A stretch of DNA of 64,000 nucleotides from Thalassobacillus pellis (GTDB lineage Bacteria > Bacillota > Bacilli > Bacillales > Halobacillaceae). Positions 53,731 to 61,990 of this stretch are shown here, piece by piece. The translations under genes and the position numbers were made by a program. Positions within the stretch are counted from its first letter, which is position 1. Every line of letters starts with the position of its first letter. Location: NCBI RefSeq assembly GCF_016908295.1, contig NZ_JAFBDO010000001.1, forward strand, positions 62,001 to 126,000, given 5' to 3'. The notes under the pieces are model-generated. The model did no database searches, was not told where the DNA came from, and saw only the letters and a program-made list of their open reading frames with translations.

Positions 53731-54204
53731 TCACTTTAAACCCGGAAAATTCTGTTGTCGTAACGCTTCATAAATCATGATGGCAGCAGAATTCGAAAGG
53801 TTGAGCGACCGCATCTTACTTGTCATGTGAATCCGTAAGCATTGGTCTTCTTTACCTGCTAGTAACTCTTTTGGAATACCATCTGTTTCCCTTCCGAACA
53901 CAAAAAACAATTCTTCTTCTGAATCACTGTAATCAAAGTCAGTATAGTGTTTGCTTCCAAAATTCTCAATATAGTAAAAGCTGCCTTTGGGATGAGCCTC
54001 ATATAATTCATCGAGACTATCATAATAATGGATATTGACATCGTGCCAATAATCAAGGCCAGCACGTCGCAGCATTTTATCTTCTGTTGAAAAGCCAAGC
54101 GGGCGAATCAGATGAAGCGTTGTGTCTGTAGCCATGCAGGTTCTGGAAATATTTCCAGTGTTGGCAGGAATCTCTGGTTGGAACAATACTACATGTATAG
54201 CCAT
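53731..54204 (-). CDS. trmL: tRNA (cytidine(34)-2'-O)-methyltransferase TrmL (CspR)
   Basis: 157 residues from the ATG at 54204 behind AGAGGTGAAAG; longer upstream readings have no site. SPOUT methyltransferase: HVVLFQPEIPANTGNISRTC at the N-terminus, FVFGRETDGIP (motif 2) and the knot motif RSLNLSNSAAIMIYEALRQ. It methylates the wobble ribose of tRNA-Leu species. B. subtilis CspR has 160 residues. It lies between convergent small peptide gene and the amidase-domain gene. Confidence 0.92.
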   Translation of the reverse strand: MAIHVVLFQPEIPANTGNISRTCMATDTTLHLIRPLGFSTEDKMLRRAGLDYWHDVNIHYYDSLDELYEAHPKGSFYYIENFGSKHYTDFDYSDSEEELFFVFGRETDGIPKELLAGKEDQCLRIHMTSKMRSLNLSNSAAIMIYEALRQQNFPGLK

Positions 54205-54250
54205 TTCTTTCACCTCTGGTTGTTGATTGACCTGCCTATTATAACACAAT

Positions 54251-55117
54251 CTAACCGCCAATCCGGAAAAATTTATACTTGATATTCGGCGTATAGGCGG
54301 TCGAATCCTCATATGACCAATAACGGTGCCTGCTGTTGGTCGTATGGGCATTAACAAGCGGCATGCCCTCACTGTTCTTCATTACTACAATCGTATTATG
54401 ATTCCACCTGCCATCTCCTTCAAAGTCATAACAAATCACATCTCCCGGTATCAAATCCTTCGGGGAATCCATTTCCTGCACCTTCAACCCTTGGCGCGCT
54501 CCGCTTAAGTACCACCTGAAAGCATGGGCGACAGCCCAGCTGTAACTCCATGACCGGTCATTATACCACCAGCCTTTCCCCCTATTCGGTGCTCCCCACA
54601 TCGGCACTCCGCCAGCTCTCAGGCATTGAGAAATAAAATTGGTACAGTCATTCGTAAAATGACGGTAGGCAGGATTGTAGCTGTCCCACCAACGTTCGGC
54701 ATATCTGACAGCACTCCGGCGGTCATAAGTGAATCGCAGGGAACCTGCTCTTTCGAGTGGAATCGGTTCATATTTTACTTCGTCATGGATCTCTTCCGTC
54801 TTTTCTTCCCTGAATTCATGGGTGAGCAGTTTACCATTTTTCCATATTGCCTGACAGTCAATTTCCGCTTCTTCTACATAGATATCCTGCTTTTTCCTAA
54901 TGACAAAATACATTTTAAGATGATAGTTCCAGTTTGTCGACTTATCTCGGGAATGAATACGGTGGTAGGGCTGAACCTGACCTGATATCCGCACAATCCG
55001 GTAACCGTTTTTTTTATGTAACTGATATTTTTTATACAGCCAGGGCACAGCCTCCAGCTTTTCTTGTGAGCTCAATATGTCCATCCAGAAGTCTCGCAGG
55101 AATTTTCCACTCGCCAT
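54251..55117 (-). CDS. Amidase_6 domain protein (putative)
   Basis: 288 residues from the ATG at 55117 after GGGGAGGG; a GTG-starting extension of three residues is the alternative. N-terminal part contains short basic and aromatic stretches (DILSSQEKLEAVPWLYKKYQ), the C-terminal half is the Amidase_6 / NlpC-like domain: RSAVRYAERWWDSYNPAYRH, NDCTNFISQCLRAGG with the likely catalytic Cys, and GDVICYDFEGDGRWNHN with His. No signal peptide, so likely cytosolic or spore-associated. Role unknown. Confidence 0.8.
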   Translation of the reverse strand: MASGKFLRDFWMDILSSQEKLEAVPWLYKKYQLHKKNGYRIVRISGQVQPYHRIHSRDKSTNWNYHLKMYFVIRKKQDIYVEEAEIDCQAIWKNGKLLTHEFREEKTEEIHDEVKYEPIPLERAGSLRFTYDRRSAVRYAERWWDSYNPAYRHFTNDCTNFISQCLRAGGVPMWGAPNRGKGWWYNDRSWSYSWAVAHAFRWYLSGARQGLKVQEMDSPKDLIPGDVICYDFEGDGRWNHNTIVVMKNSEGMPLVNAHTTNSRHRYWSYEDSTAYTPNIKYKFFRIGG

Positions 55118-55169
55118 CAGCACCACCCTCCCCTTTTCAGTTTATGAAAAGAAAAAGGGCTTCAAAACA

Positions 55170-55207
55170 AAAAAAGAGCGTAAAAGATTATATCATATCT
55201 TTTACGC
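55170..55207 (-). terminator. Terminator of ogt
   Basis: Stem GCGTAAAAGAT / ATCTTTTACGC with an eight-base loop and TTTTTTTG on the minus strand, close to the ogt stop. Confidence 0.8.
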
Positions 55208-55210
55208 CAG

Positions 55211-55750
55211 CTAATTCTCTTTAAAAACCATTTGTGGACTTTCCAAATCAAGCAAATGCCTCTTTTTATCAAGACCGCCATTATAACCGACCAGTTTTCC
55301 GTTAGTACCGATGACGCGGTGGCACGGGATTATGATAGTAAGCGGATTACGATTAACAGCACCACCAACTGCCCTGATTGCTTTTGGCGCCTGGATGGCC
55401 CTCGCAATTTCCTTATAAGATCTCGTTTCCCCATAAGGAATTTCTTCATACAAAGCATTCCATACTTTTTGTTGAAATGGAGTGCCATGGAAATGAAAGT
55501 CTATTGAAAAATGCTCACGTTCGCCCTGGAAATACTCGATGAATTCCTTTACGATTTCTCTCATCTTCTCTTCATCCCGAACGAACTCAGGGCAAAGGTA
55601 GTATTTTTTTGCCCAAATATGATGATGTCTGGCCAGATGATCGTAATTACCAAAGTCTGCCCGGCAGAGTCCCTTCTCATCAGCAATCACCGTTATAGGT
55701 CCGATGGGGGTTTCTAACTCATCATAATATAGAAAGGAACGTTTACCCAT
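55211..55750 (-). CDS. ogt: Methylated-DNA--protein-cysteine methyltransferase Ogt
   Basis: 179 residues from the ATG at 55750 after GGAAGGGG; a TTG two codons earlier is the alternative. It repairs O6-methylguanine by suicide transfer to the Cys in IIPCHRVIG. Other parts: winged-helix DNA-binding region GETRSYKEIARAIQAPKAIRAVG. B. subtilis Ogt has about 165 residues; here an extra N-terminal segment (KRSFLYYDELETPIGPITVIADEKG) forms the Ada-like first domain. Single gene. Confidence 0.9.
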   Translation of the reverse strand: MGKRSFLYYDELETPIGPITVIADEKGLCRADFGNYDHLARHHHIWAKKYYLCPEFVRDEEKMREIVKEFIEYFQGEREHFSIDFHFHGTPFQQKVWNALYEEIPYGETRSYKEIARAIQAPKAIRAVGGAVNRNPLTIIIPCHRVIGTNGKLVGYNGGLDKKRHLLDLESPQMVFKEN

Positions 55751-55823
55751 AAACAACCCCTTCCGGTAAAAAAGTTTGTTTCATTATACTAGAGTTAACA
55801 TATAATTGGAAGGTCCTCCTAGA

Positions 55824-56957
55824 TTAAATTCGCTGAAAACCAAGCCCTTTTTCCATCTCATAAATCACCTGTTCATCCACTTCCCCGTCCAAAGCCTCTT
55901 CAATAGCTTCAAACACCCCAGGAGAACCAATTTTTCCCAGGCTCCATGCTGCAGTTCCTCGTATAACTGGACGGGGGTCTTCTTTCATCAGCCTTATCAG
56001 TTGTGGGACAGCTGCTTCCTCTTTAAAATGTCCCAGGGCAAGGATAGCATTCCTCTGAATCGGCTTCTTCCCTCTCCAAGAACCAGCAATTGGTCCGAAT
56101 TTTTCTTTAAACTCTCGATTGGATATCGACAATAACGGTACCAATTTTGGTTTTACTACCTCTGGATCCGGCTCAAATTCCTCATGCAAATGAAAATCCT
56201 TGCGTTTGTTTTTCGGGCATACCGTCTGGCATGTATCACAGCCATAAAGCCTGTTGCCAATTTTCCCCCTGAACTCATCCGGAAGAAAACCTTTGGTTTG
56301 GGTAAGGAAGGCAATGCATTTGTTCGCATCGAGCTGCCCTCCCTGAACCAATGCTCCAGTCGGGCAGGCATCGACGCAAATATTACAGTCACCACAGCTG
56401 TCCTCGACGGGACTGTCAGGAGAAAACGGGATGTTGGTCACCAGCTCTCCTAAATAAACATAGGATCCATACTCTGGTGTAATAATGGCACAGTTTTTTC
56501 CGCTGAAACCTATCCCCGCCCGTTCTGCCACAGCGCGATCAGCCAGCTCTCCTGTATCCACCATTGATTTGATATTCGCTTCCGGGAACTTTTCCAACAA
56601 AAACTTCCCTAGCTTCTGCAGACGATCACGTAGGACATCGTGATAATCCTGCCCCCACGAAGCACGGCAGAAAATACCACGCCGCTCCCCTTTTTTGCCT
56701 CTCGGAGCATCCTTCATTTTGGAGGGATAGGCTAAGGCAATCGAGATGATGGACTGTGCTTCAGGCAGAAGCCTTTCCGGTTCTGTCCGTTCTTCGATGG
56801 TCCCTTTTTCAAAACCGGATTGATAGGAAAGGTCCTGCTGACGCTTCAAACGGGCTTTTAATTCTCCGAACACATCAGCTGAAGCAAACCCGATTTTATC
56901 AATACCGATTTCTTTACTGTAAGCAATAACTTCATCTTTAAACTGATGGTAATCCAT
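55824..56957 (-). CDS. queG: Epoxyqueuosine reductase QueG with HEAT-like repeats
   Basis: 377 residues (B. subtilis QueG 386). It reduces epoxyqueuosine to queuosine in tRNA using cobalamin and two [4Fe-4S] clusters: CGDCNICVDACPTGAL and YGCDTCQTVCPKN are visible. The C-terminal part (about 300-370) contains two HEAT-like repeats (AILALGHFKEEAAVPQLIRLM; TAAWSLGKIGSPGVFEAIEEAL). The enzyme completes a tRNA modification in the cytosol. ATG at 56957 follows GGAGGGAT. Confidence 0.93.
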   Translation of the reverse strand: MDYHQFKDEVIAYSKEIGIDKIGFASADVFGELKARLKRQQDLSYQSGFEKGTIEERTEPERLLPEAQSIISIALAYPSKMKDAPRGKKGERRGIFCRASWGQDYHDVLRDRLQKLGKFLLEKFPEANIKSMVDTGELADRAVAERAGIGFSGKNCAIITPEYGSYVYLGELVTNIPFSPDSPVEDSCGDCNICVDACPTGALVQGGQLDANKCIAFLTQTKGFLPDEFRGKIGNRLYGCDTCQTVCPKNKRKDFHLHEEFEPDPEVVKPKLVPLLSISNREFKEKFGPIAGSWRGKKPIQRNAILALGHFKEEAAVPQLIRLMKEDPRPVIRGTAAWSLGKIGSPGVFEAIEEALDGEVDEQVIYEMEKGLGFQRI

Positions 56958-56980
56958 ATCCTATCCCTCCTTTCCATATA

Positions 56981-58696
56981 TTATCGTCGTAAGTCTTTCA
57001 CTTTAGCTGTCCGCATCCTGTTGAGTGTTGCTGCTATTTCAAAACGTCTAGGACGAGCAAGCTCCCCAGGATGCTGGTCCTTAAACGGAGCAAAGGATGC
57101 AAGTCCTTGCTCGTCCAGCTGTTGTTCTATATTATCCAATAACTGCGAAAGAGAAATTTCCTCTTTCAGCATGTCCTTCTTTTCCATGACGAGAAGCATA
57201 TCAGCAATCATCCGTGTCTGTGACGGGTCAACAAGCTGCTCTACATAGTGAAGGGAAATATCTGTCTTGCCCATCATGATATGAGTTTTGCTTTTGGCCT
57301 GTACCTTTGACTTCTTCCCTCTTTGTGTTTGCAGGCTATTTGGCATGAACCTACGCTCAGGCACCTGCCCAAAGCTTTCTTCAAGTTCCACTTCACGCTG
57401 ATGGGGATGTTTTTCAGCTATATCCTTCGCCTTTTCGGTAACATTATAAGGAAGATACTGATCCATCATGATCACCTGGTCAGCTGCATCAAAATAGTCA
57501 CCAGAGCCACCCATGACCAGAATCGTTGAAACATCCAAATCTTCCTTCATCTTCTTGACCTTATCAATGAACGGGGTGATTGGTTCTTTTTCTTTCACCA
57601 CAAGTTCCTGCATCCGTTCATCGCGGATCATAAAATTGGTGGCACTCGTATCTTCATCAATCAATAATGTGCTTGCACCTGCTTCCAAAGCTTCTACGAC
57701 ATTCGCTGCCTGTGAGGTACTGCCACTGGCATTCTCGGTTGAAAATCGTGTCGTATCCGTCCCATGAGGAAGATTTTTAATGAACGGGGAGATATTAACA
57801 GTAGATACCTTCCGTCCATCCTCAGCCCGGACTTTGACTGCAGAAGGGTCAGTAAGGACATACTCCCGTCCATCCCCTTTAATATGAGGATACACCCCGC
57901 GCTCTATCGCATTCAAGAGGGTACTTTTACCATGATAACCTCCACCTACAATCAGAACGATACCTTTTTTAAGAGCCATTCCAGTCACTGGCTCGTCACG
58001 ATGAGGAAGGTCTATGCTAACTCGATTCACCTCCGGGCTTTCAAAAGGAATGGCATCCTCCATCGGCCGTTCACTTATGCCACTTTTCCTTGGAAGTACG
58101 GAACCATCTGCTACGAAGGTTATCCAGTTATTTTTCTTCATTTCTTCCCGAATAACACTGTGCTGGTCCGCCAGCTTAACAGCATTTTCGATCTCCGTAT
58201 CACGAATGTGGAAAATAGACTTATCAAGAATTTCAGGGATAACATCAAAAAATAACTTTTCAGCCTGTTTACCATTGATTCGCCGCCCATTAGCAGGCAA
58301 CCCAACGGTCAGACATATGATCGTATGGTCATTATTCAAATCCACCGCTGTTCGTTCTAAAACTTCCTGGCCAGGGCGGTCTATCGAAACCATTCCGCTT
58401 TTACCTGACCCTTTGACATTTGAATTGGTATGGTTGATTACATTGGCAATATAACGATTAATCACATCTTCAGCATAGATTCTGCGATTTTTGTCCTGAA
58501 GCCATTCGGGTTTCATTGCTCGTTTATTGTAAGGAACCTTGATTCTGATTTTTGAAGGGGCTGCAAATGGATCCCCCTGAACATAGTCAATCATCAGGTG
58601 AAAGTTTGAAAAGGAGTAACTTCCCTGTATTTGCTTATATCCTTTATAACTTTTTCCGTCAATTTGGCGTAATTGCTGCTGAAGTCGTTTCATCAT
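56981..58696 (-). CDS. Predicted ABC-class ATPase (PF09818 type)
   Basis: 571 residues, start ATG-ATG after GGAGAGG. The central P-loop GGGYHGKSTLLNAIERGVYP (251-270) and signature-like NASGSTSQAANVVEALEAGA precede Walker B TLLIDEDTSATNFMIRDERM, as in the ABC-class ATPases of unknown function. It is transcribed as a single gene between queG and tRNA-Gly. Role unknown. Confidence 0.85.
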   Translation of the reverse strand: MMKRLQQQLRQIDGKSYKGYKQIQGSYSFSNFHLMIDYVQGDPFAAPSKIRIKVPYNKRAMKPEWLQDKNRRIYAEDVINRYIANVINHTNSNVKGSGKSGMVSIDRPGQEVLERTAVDLNNDHTIICLTVGLPANGRRINGKQAEKLFFDVIPEILDKSIFHIRDTEIENAVKLADQHSVIREEMKKNNWITFVADGSVLPRKSGISERPMEDAIPFESPEVNRVSIDLPHRDEPVTGMALKKGIVLIVGGGYHGKSTLLNAIERGVYPHIKGDGREYVLTDPSAVKVRAEDGRKVSTVNISPFIKNLPHGTDTTRFSTENASGSTSQAANVVEALEAGASTLLIDEDTSATNFMIRDERMQELVVKEKEPITPFIDKVKKMKEDLDVSTILVMGGSGDYFDAADQVIMMDQYLPYNVTEKAKDIAEKHPHQREVELEESFGQVPERRFMPNSLQTQRGKKSKVQAKSKTHIMMGKTDISLHYVEQLVDPSQTRMIADMLLVMEKKDMLKEEISLSQLLDNIEQQLDEQGLASFAPFKDQHPGELARPRRFEIAATLNRMRTAKVKDLRR

Positions 58697-58843
58697 ACAT
58701 CCTCTCCAATCTTTACATTATTAAGATTTCCTTATAAATGTATCCAATAAGCACACATAAAAAACGCAATGCTTCGTCTCCAAGGAACGAAACACTGCGT
58801 TGGCTCACATAATCAGATAGTACTCGGTTAAAATCTATCAAAG

Positions 58844-58914
58844 AGCGGGTGATGGGAATCGAACCCACATCATCAGCTTGGAAGGCTGAGGTTTTACCAC
58901 TAAACTACACCCGC
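58844..58914 (-). tRNA. tRNA-Gly (anticodon TCC)
   Basis: A 71-base cloverleaf on the minus strand: acceptor GCGGGTG / CACCCGC, D arm GTTTAGTGGTAAAAC, anticodon stem-loop CAGCCTTCCAAGCTG with TCC, and T arm GTGGGTTCGATTCCCAT. CCA is not encoded. Discriminator base U. Confidence 0.95.
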
Positions 58915-59041
58915 ATGTTAGTAAATGAATGTTGCTATTGATTGGCTCACGAACAGTCATGCCTCTTCCTCTGCATGCATTTGCTTCGAAGTAGTATCCG
59001 TCGAGGCAACTCGCAGTCGATTCGGTGGAAGCTTTGCTCGT

Positions 59042-59074
59042 GGCTGAGGTTTTACCACTAAACTACACCCGCAT
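59042..59074 (-). pseudogene. Truncated duplicate of the 5' half of tRNA-Gly
   Basis: Thirty-odd bases identical to the acceptor strand, D arm and first part of the anticodon arm of the tRNA at 58844, ending before the anticodon loop is complete. Flanks also carry matching TGCTTCGAAGT. A decayed tandem duplicate, not a functional tRNA. The 330-base interval 58915-59247 holds nothing else. Confidence 0.85.
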
Positions 59075-59247
59075 ATAAAAGAATACTGCATCTGCTTCGA
59101 AGTCATGTCTATCGTGTACTTGATGAAGTGATGTTATATATTATAACAATCGATGTTTTCTTGTGCAATGAATAACATAAGATTTTTTGTCGAAATGAAG
59201 GATTTTTTTTGATGAGTAAGGCGCTAGAAAATAAGCGCCTTCTAATT

Positions 59248-59640
59248 TTAATTAGCTTTTAATTGCCTAATGCTTTCCAGCCGCTCTTGCAATCTTACCA
59301 AAGAGGGATGTTTGCTAGAACGTCCGCTTGATCCTTCATCGGCAAGAACCTCGAGAGCCTTATGAATGACATCTATTTCTTTATCATAGGATTCCTCTTC
59401 CCGATATATAGCAGATAGACGTTCGTAAGGAAAAACACCGACAAATCCTTCATCGACGTTTTTTAAATAAAGTTGCTTAGCAGCTTCAATGTTCCCTTCA
59501 TTTTCAAATTCTACTGCTTTGATATTTCTCATAATCTGTGAATTATGTTCAGCGCCGGTAATCGATTGATTATCTAAATCAGACCCATCTTGGGATGAAA
59601 ACCTGCCCGTTTTGAAGAACTCGATTATCTTCTCTAACAT
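59248..59640 (-). CDS. TPR-like small protein of unknown function
   Basis: 130 residues from an ATG eight bases after GGGGAG. The C-terminal 90 residues look like two to three tetratricopeptide-type helical hairpins (IKAVEFENEGNIEAAKQLYLKN; YERLSAIYREEESYDKEIDVIHKAL). It may be a scaffold for another protein. A GGCGCT/AGCGCC hairpin at 59218-59241 follows. It lies just outside the tRNA-Leu remnant, so probably belongs to the ancestral chromosome. Confidence 0.6.
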   Translation of the reverse strand: MLEKIIEFFKTGRFSSQDGSDLDNQSITGAEHNSQIMRNIKAVEFENEGNIEAAKQLYLKNVDEGFVGVFPYERLSAIYREEESYDKEIDVIHKALEVLADEGSSGRSSKHPSLVRLQERLESIRQLKAN

Positions 59641-60070
59641 TTTACTCATCTCCCCTTTACCAGAATATTCTCGACTATTTCTTGGTAAGAATTGTATCTT
59701 ACTATTGAATTCTTTTCCATAGGAATTTGGAAAGGGAAGTTCCCTATTTCTTAATACACAATTTATTAACAAAGTTTAGGTTATAGTAATATTACACCTG
59801 TCAAGAGAACGGATGAAGGGACATGGCGAATTCTTTGTCCATCATTTGGCCAGAAGAACGGACACCAAGAGCTGGTGAGAATTTTAATATATGCGGCTTA
59901 ATAGAGCATGAATCCCGTATGATATGGGGGAAGGAAATCCAACAGCTCCAATTATGATTATACAAGACAATCCTAGGGCACGTGAATATTCTAGATAAGC
60001 TATATAAACACTATTTTCATTGATGGTTTATCGCTAAATTAGTACTTTATATTAAAGTACTATTATACGC
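59641..60070. other. Gene-free stretch before the island boundary
   Basis: No frame with a ribosome site, no hairpin and no RNA gene recognised; AT-rich with scattered stops. Confidence 0.5.
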
Positions 60071-60113
60071 AAAAAAGCCAATGCTCTGAATAACTCAAAG
60101 CACTGACTTTTTT
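60071..60113 (-). terminator. Terminator of the original tRNA-Leu gene
   Basis: Imperfect stem AGTCAGTGCTTTGA / TCAGAGCATTGGCT followed by TTTTTTGCG on the minus strand, 11 bases after the tRNA 3' end. It supports the view that the chromosome lies to the left. Confidence 0.6.
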
Positions 60114-60123
60114 GAATTGTTAG

Positions 60124-60177
60124 TACCGGTGGCCGGGGTCGAACCGGCACTCCCGAAGGAACACGATTTTGAGTCGT
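60124..60177 (-). pseudogene. 3' half of tRNA-Leu(CAA); likely attachment site
   Basis: On the minus strand ACGACTCAAAATCGTG (anticodon arm, CAA), variable arm TTCCTTCGGGAG, T arm GCCGGTTCGACCCCGGC and acceptor CACCGGT plus A are intact, but the acceptor 5' strand and D arm are missing and the sequence to the right is unrelated. This is the pattern left when an integrating element takes a tRNA 3' end as its attachment site. Confidence 0.75.
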
Positions 60178-60555
60178 TAAAAAACCCTTACCGTTCCCCT
60201 ATTCGAGTAGAACTCGATGATATCAACGTTCATATAGCATCATGCGTTACCTCCGAAGCATAACCTTCGACGATTACGTGACTTTTGTTTGATTATATCT
60301 GAAATTGTGTACGCATACAAGCGTTATTTCATGCGGTGATTTTGGTCTTCAACATTCTCAAACATATGTAAACAGTCTTTTTCTCCTTTATAAACTCGAT
60401 CAACCATAGTGAGAGAACGGCTTTGGTCTATAATAAGAGTTTACTATCGTTTACATCCAACGAACTACCGTTCAATCTCATTAGCATCTGAAGCCCATCG
60501 AGGACTAACTTCCAAACTCAAGGGGGGCGATTTTTCTTTTACCTATTCGACATAA
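60178..60555. other. Non-coding left end of the island
   Basis: No ORF with a ribosome site in 378 bases. A minus-strand reading frame ending in GEKDCLHMFENVEDQNHRMK is open but starts after a stop without a site, so at most the tail of a decayed gene. Confidence 0.35.
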
Positions 60556-61161
60556 TTAAATGAATGATAATATACCAAAAAAGATGGTAAATATTAACCC
60601 TACAATGGATACGGGAACTGACCACTTATTTTGCTTTTCTATTCTTTCTAAATATTCTTTCCTGATTTGTATAGAAGTGGACATCTCATCGAGTTTTCTC
60701 ATAATCGATTTTTTATCGTCCTTCTCTAAAAAAGCCACTATATCGTTCATTATATTTCTATCCGCTTGTGGTAACTCTGAAAAGGGTGAAAGTTCTTCGT
60801 TTTCTTTTATGAATCTATCAATTTTATCTTTCCATTCTTTAATTTTTTCCTTGCTAAGCTTTTCCCCGTCATTTGTATGTAGTTTAACTAAGTATTCTCT
60901 TAGTAATTCATTTAACCTAAACCTATAATTATCATTTTCGAGTGTTAAATTATTAGTTCCTTTATAAAGATTATAAATATCGTCTAACGAAGCAATAGTT
61001 TCCATTTCCAATCCTTCATCTAGTACTTTATAGAAGTTTTCCTTCTTCTTTTTTTTCCTTTCATTTCTAACCTTAAATAATTTTTGAAATGACATTACGT
61101 AAGTCGCAAGAGCAAGAACTAATGTACTAACAAATGAATATGAGTCAAATAAGTGAATCAA
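60556..61161 (-). CDS. Two-helix membrane protein with cytosolic charged domain
   Basis: 201 residues from a TTG at 61161, six bases after AAAGGAGC; an ATG further up (61197) has no site. One hydrophobic helix near the N-terminus (SFVSTLVLALATYVMSF), then a Lys/Glu-rich helical segment, and a C-terminal helix (VPVSIVGLIFTIFFGILSFI). The charged middle (SKEKIKEWKDKIDRFIKENEEL) could be a coiled coil. No family recognised. In a defence-island setting it could be a membrane effector; this is speculation. Confidence 0.6.
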   Translation of the reverse strand: MIHLFDSYSFVSTLVLALATYVMSFQKLFKVRNERKKKKKENFYKVLDEGLEMETIASLDDIYNLYKGTNNLTLENDNYRFRLNELLREYLVKLHTNDGEKLSKEKIKEWKDKIDRFIKENEELSPFSELPQADRNIMNDIVAFLEKDDKKSIMRKLDEMSTSIQIRKEYLERIEKQNKWSVPVSIVGLIFTIFFGILSFI

Positions 61162-61287
61162 CTTAATGCTCCTTTCGATTTTTGAATTTGTAGTCATAAC
61201 TTAAAAGTATTGACCATGATAATGCTTCCTGATAAAATCGCACCATCAGACGTAATCATAACTTACAGTCATAAATGGAGGGTTAAA

Positions 61288-61854
61288 ATGACACGATACG
61301 GATACGCAAGGGTATCGACCAAAGGACAGGATGTAAACGCACAAATTAAGCAGCTTGACGAAGAAGGTGTCAATTACATATATCAAGAAAAGTTTACGGG
61401 CACAACCAAAGAACGTCCCGAGTTTGAACGAGTCCTTACCGTTCTGGAAGAGGGCGACACATTAGTCGTTACTAAGCTCGACAGGTTTGCGAGATCAGCA
61501 CACGAAGCTCTCGGTATAGTTAAAGACTTATTTGATCGTGGAATACGGGTTCATATATTAAACATGGGAGTTGTAGAAAACACTCCGACAGGTAAGCTTA
61601 TTTTTACGATAATGTCGGGTTTTGCGGAGTTTGAACGAGATATGATTGTTGAGCGTACTCAAGAAGGGAAAGCCATCGCAAAACAAAGTGAGGACTTTCG
61701 AGAAGGTCGTCCGAATAAATACGGCAAGAAGCAAGTGGAACACGCTCTCGGATTACTAGACTCGCATTCTTATACCGAGGTGGAACGAATGACGGGGATC
61801 TCTCGCTCCACTTTGACACGAGCTAAACGAAAAGCAAAAGCAGAAACGAAATAA
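61288..61854 (+). CDS. Serine recombinase (resolvase/invertase family)
   Basis: 188 residues from the ATG at 61288 after TGGAGGG. N-terminal catalytic domain: [20 protein letters not shown] with nucleophile Ser, [10 protein letters not shown] and [16 protein letters not shown], then a C-terminal helix-turn-helix ([20 protein letters not shown]). It is of resolvase/Pin type, not a large serine integrase, so it probably resolves or inverts DNA rather than integrating the island. Its own small size and orientation (divergent from the neighbours) are typical of plasmid or transposon modules. Confidence 0.88.
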   Translation: MTRYGYARVSTKGQDVNAQIKQLDEEGVNYIYQEKFTGTTKERPEFERVLTVLEEGDTLVVTKLDRFARSAHEALGIVKDLFDRGIRVHILNMGVVENTPTGKLIFTIMSGFAEFERDMIVERTQEGKAIAKQSEDFREGRPNKYGKKQVEHALGLLDSHSYTEVERMTGISRSTLTRAKRKAKAETK

Positions 61855-61990
61855 GGAAGAGAGTTCGGCGGTACGACGATAAGGTCTGCCGTCTTTCTTA
61901 TGCCCCCAAAGCCCCCTCCTTACATTCACTACAACTGACCCCAAGAAATTGCGAGATATAATTTTAAACTCAGGGGTATAAATGCAAAAT

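Noticed and set aside
54205..54372. Upstream in-frame extension of trmL.
   Set aside because: It overlaps the end of the preceding amidase gene and lies before the clear ribosome site at the chosen start.
60290..60520. Frame ending GEKDCLHMFENVEDQNHRMK, considered as an integrase fragment.
   Set aside because: No integrase catalytic residues and no ribosome site; too short to assign.
61855..61990. Possible hairpin terminator after the recombinase.
   Set aside because: Pairing is weak and no U-run follows.
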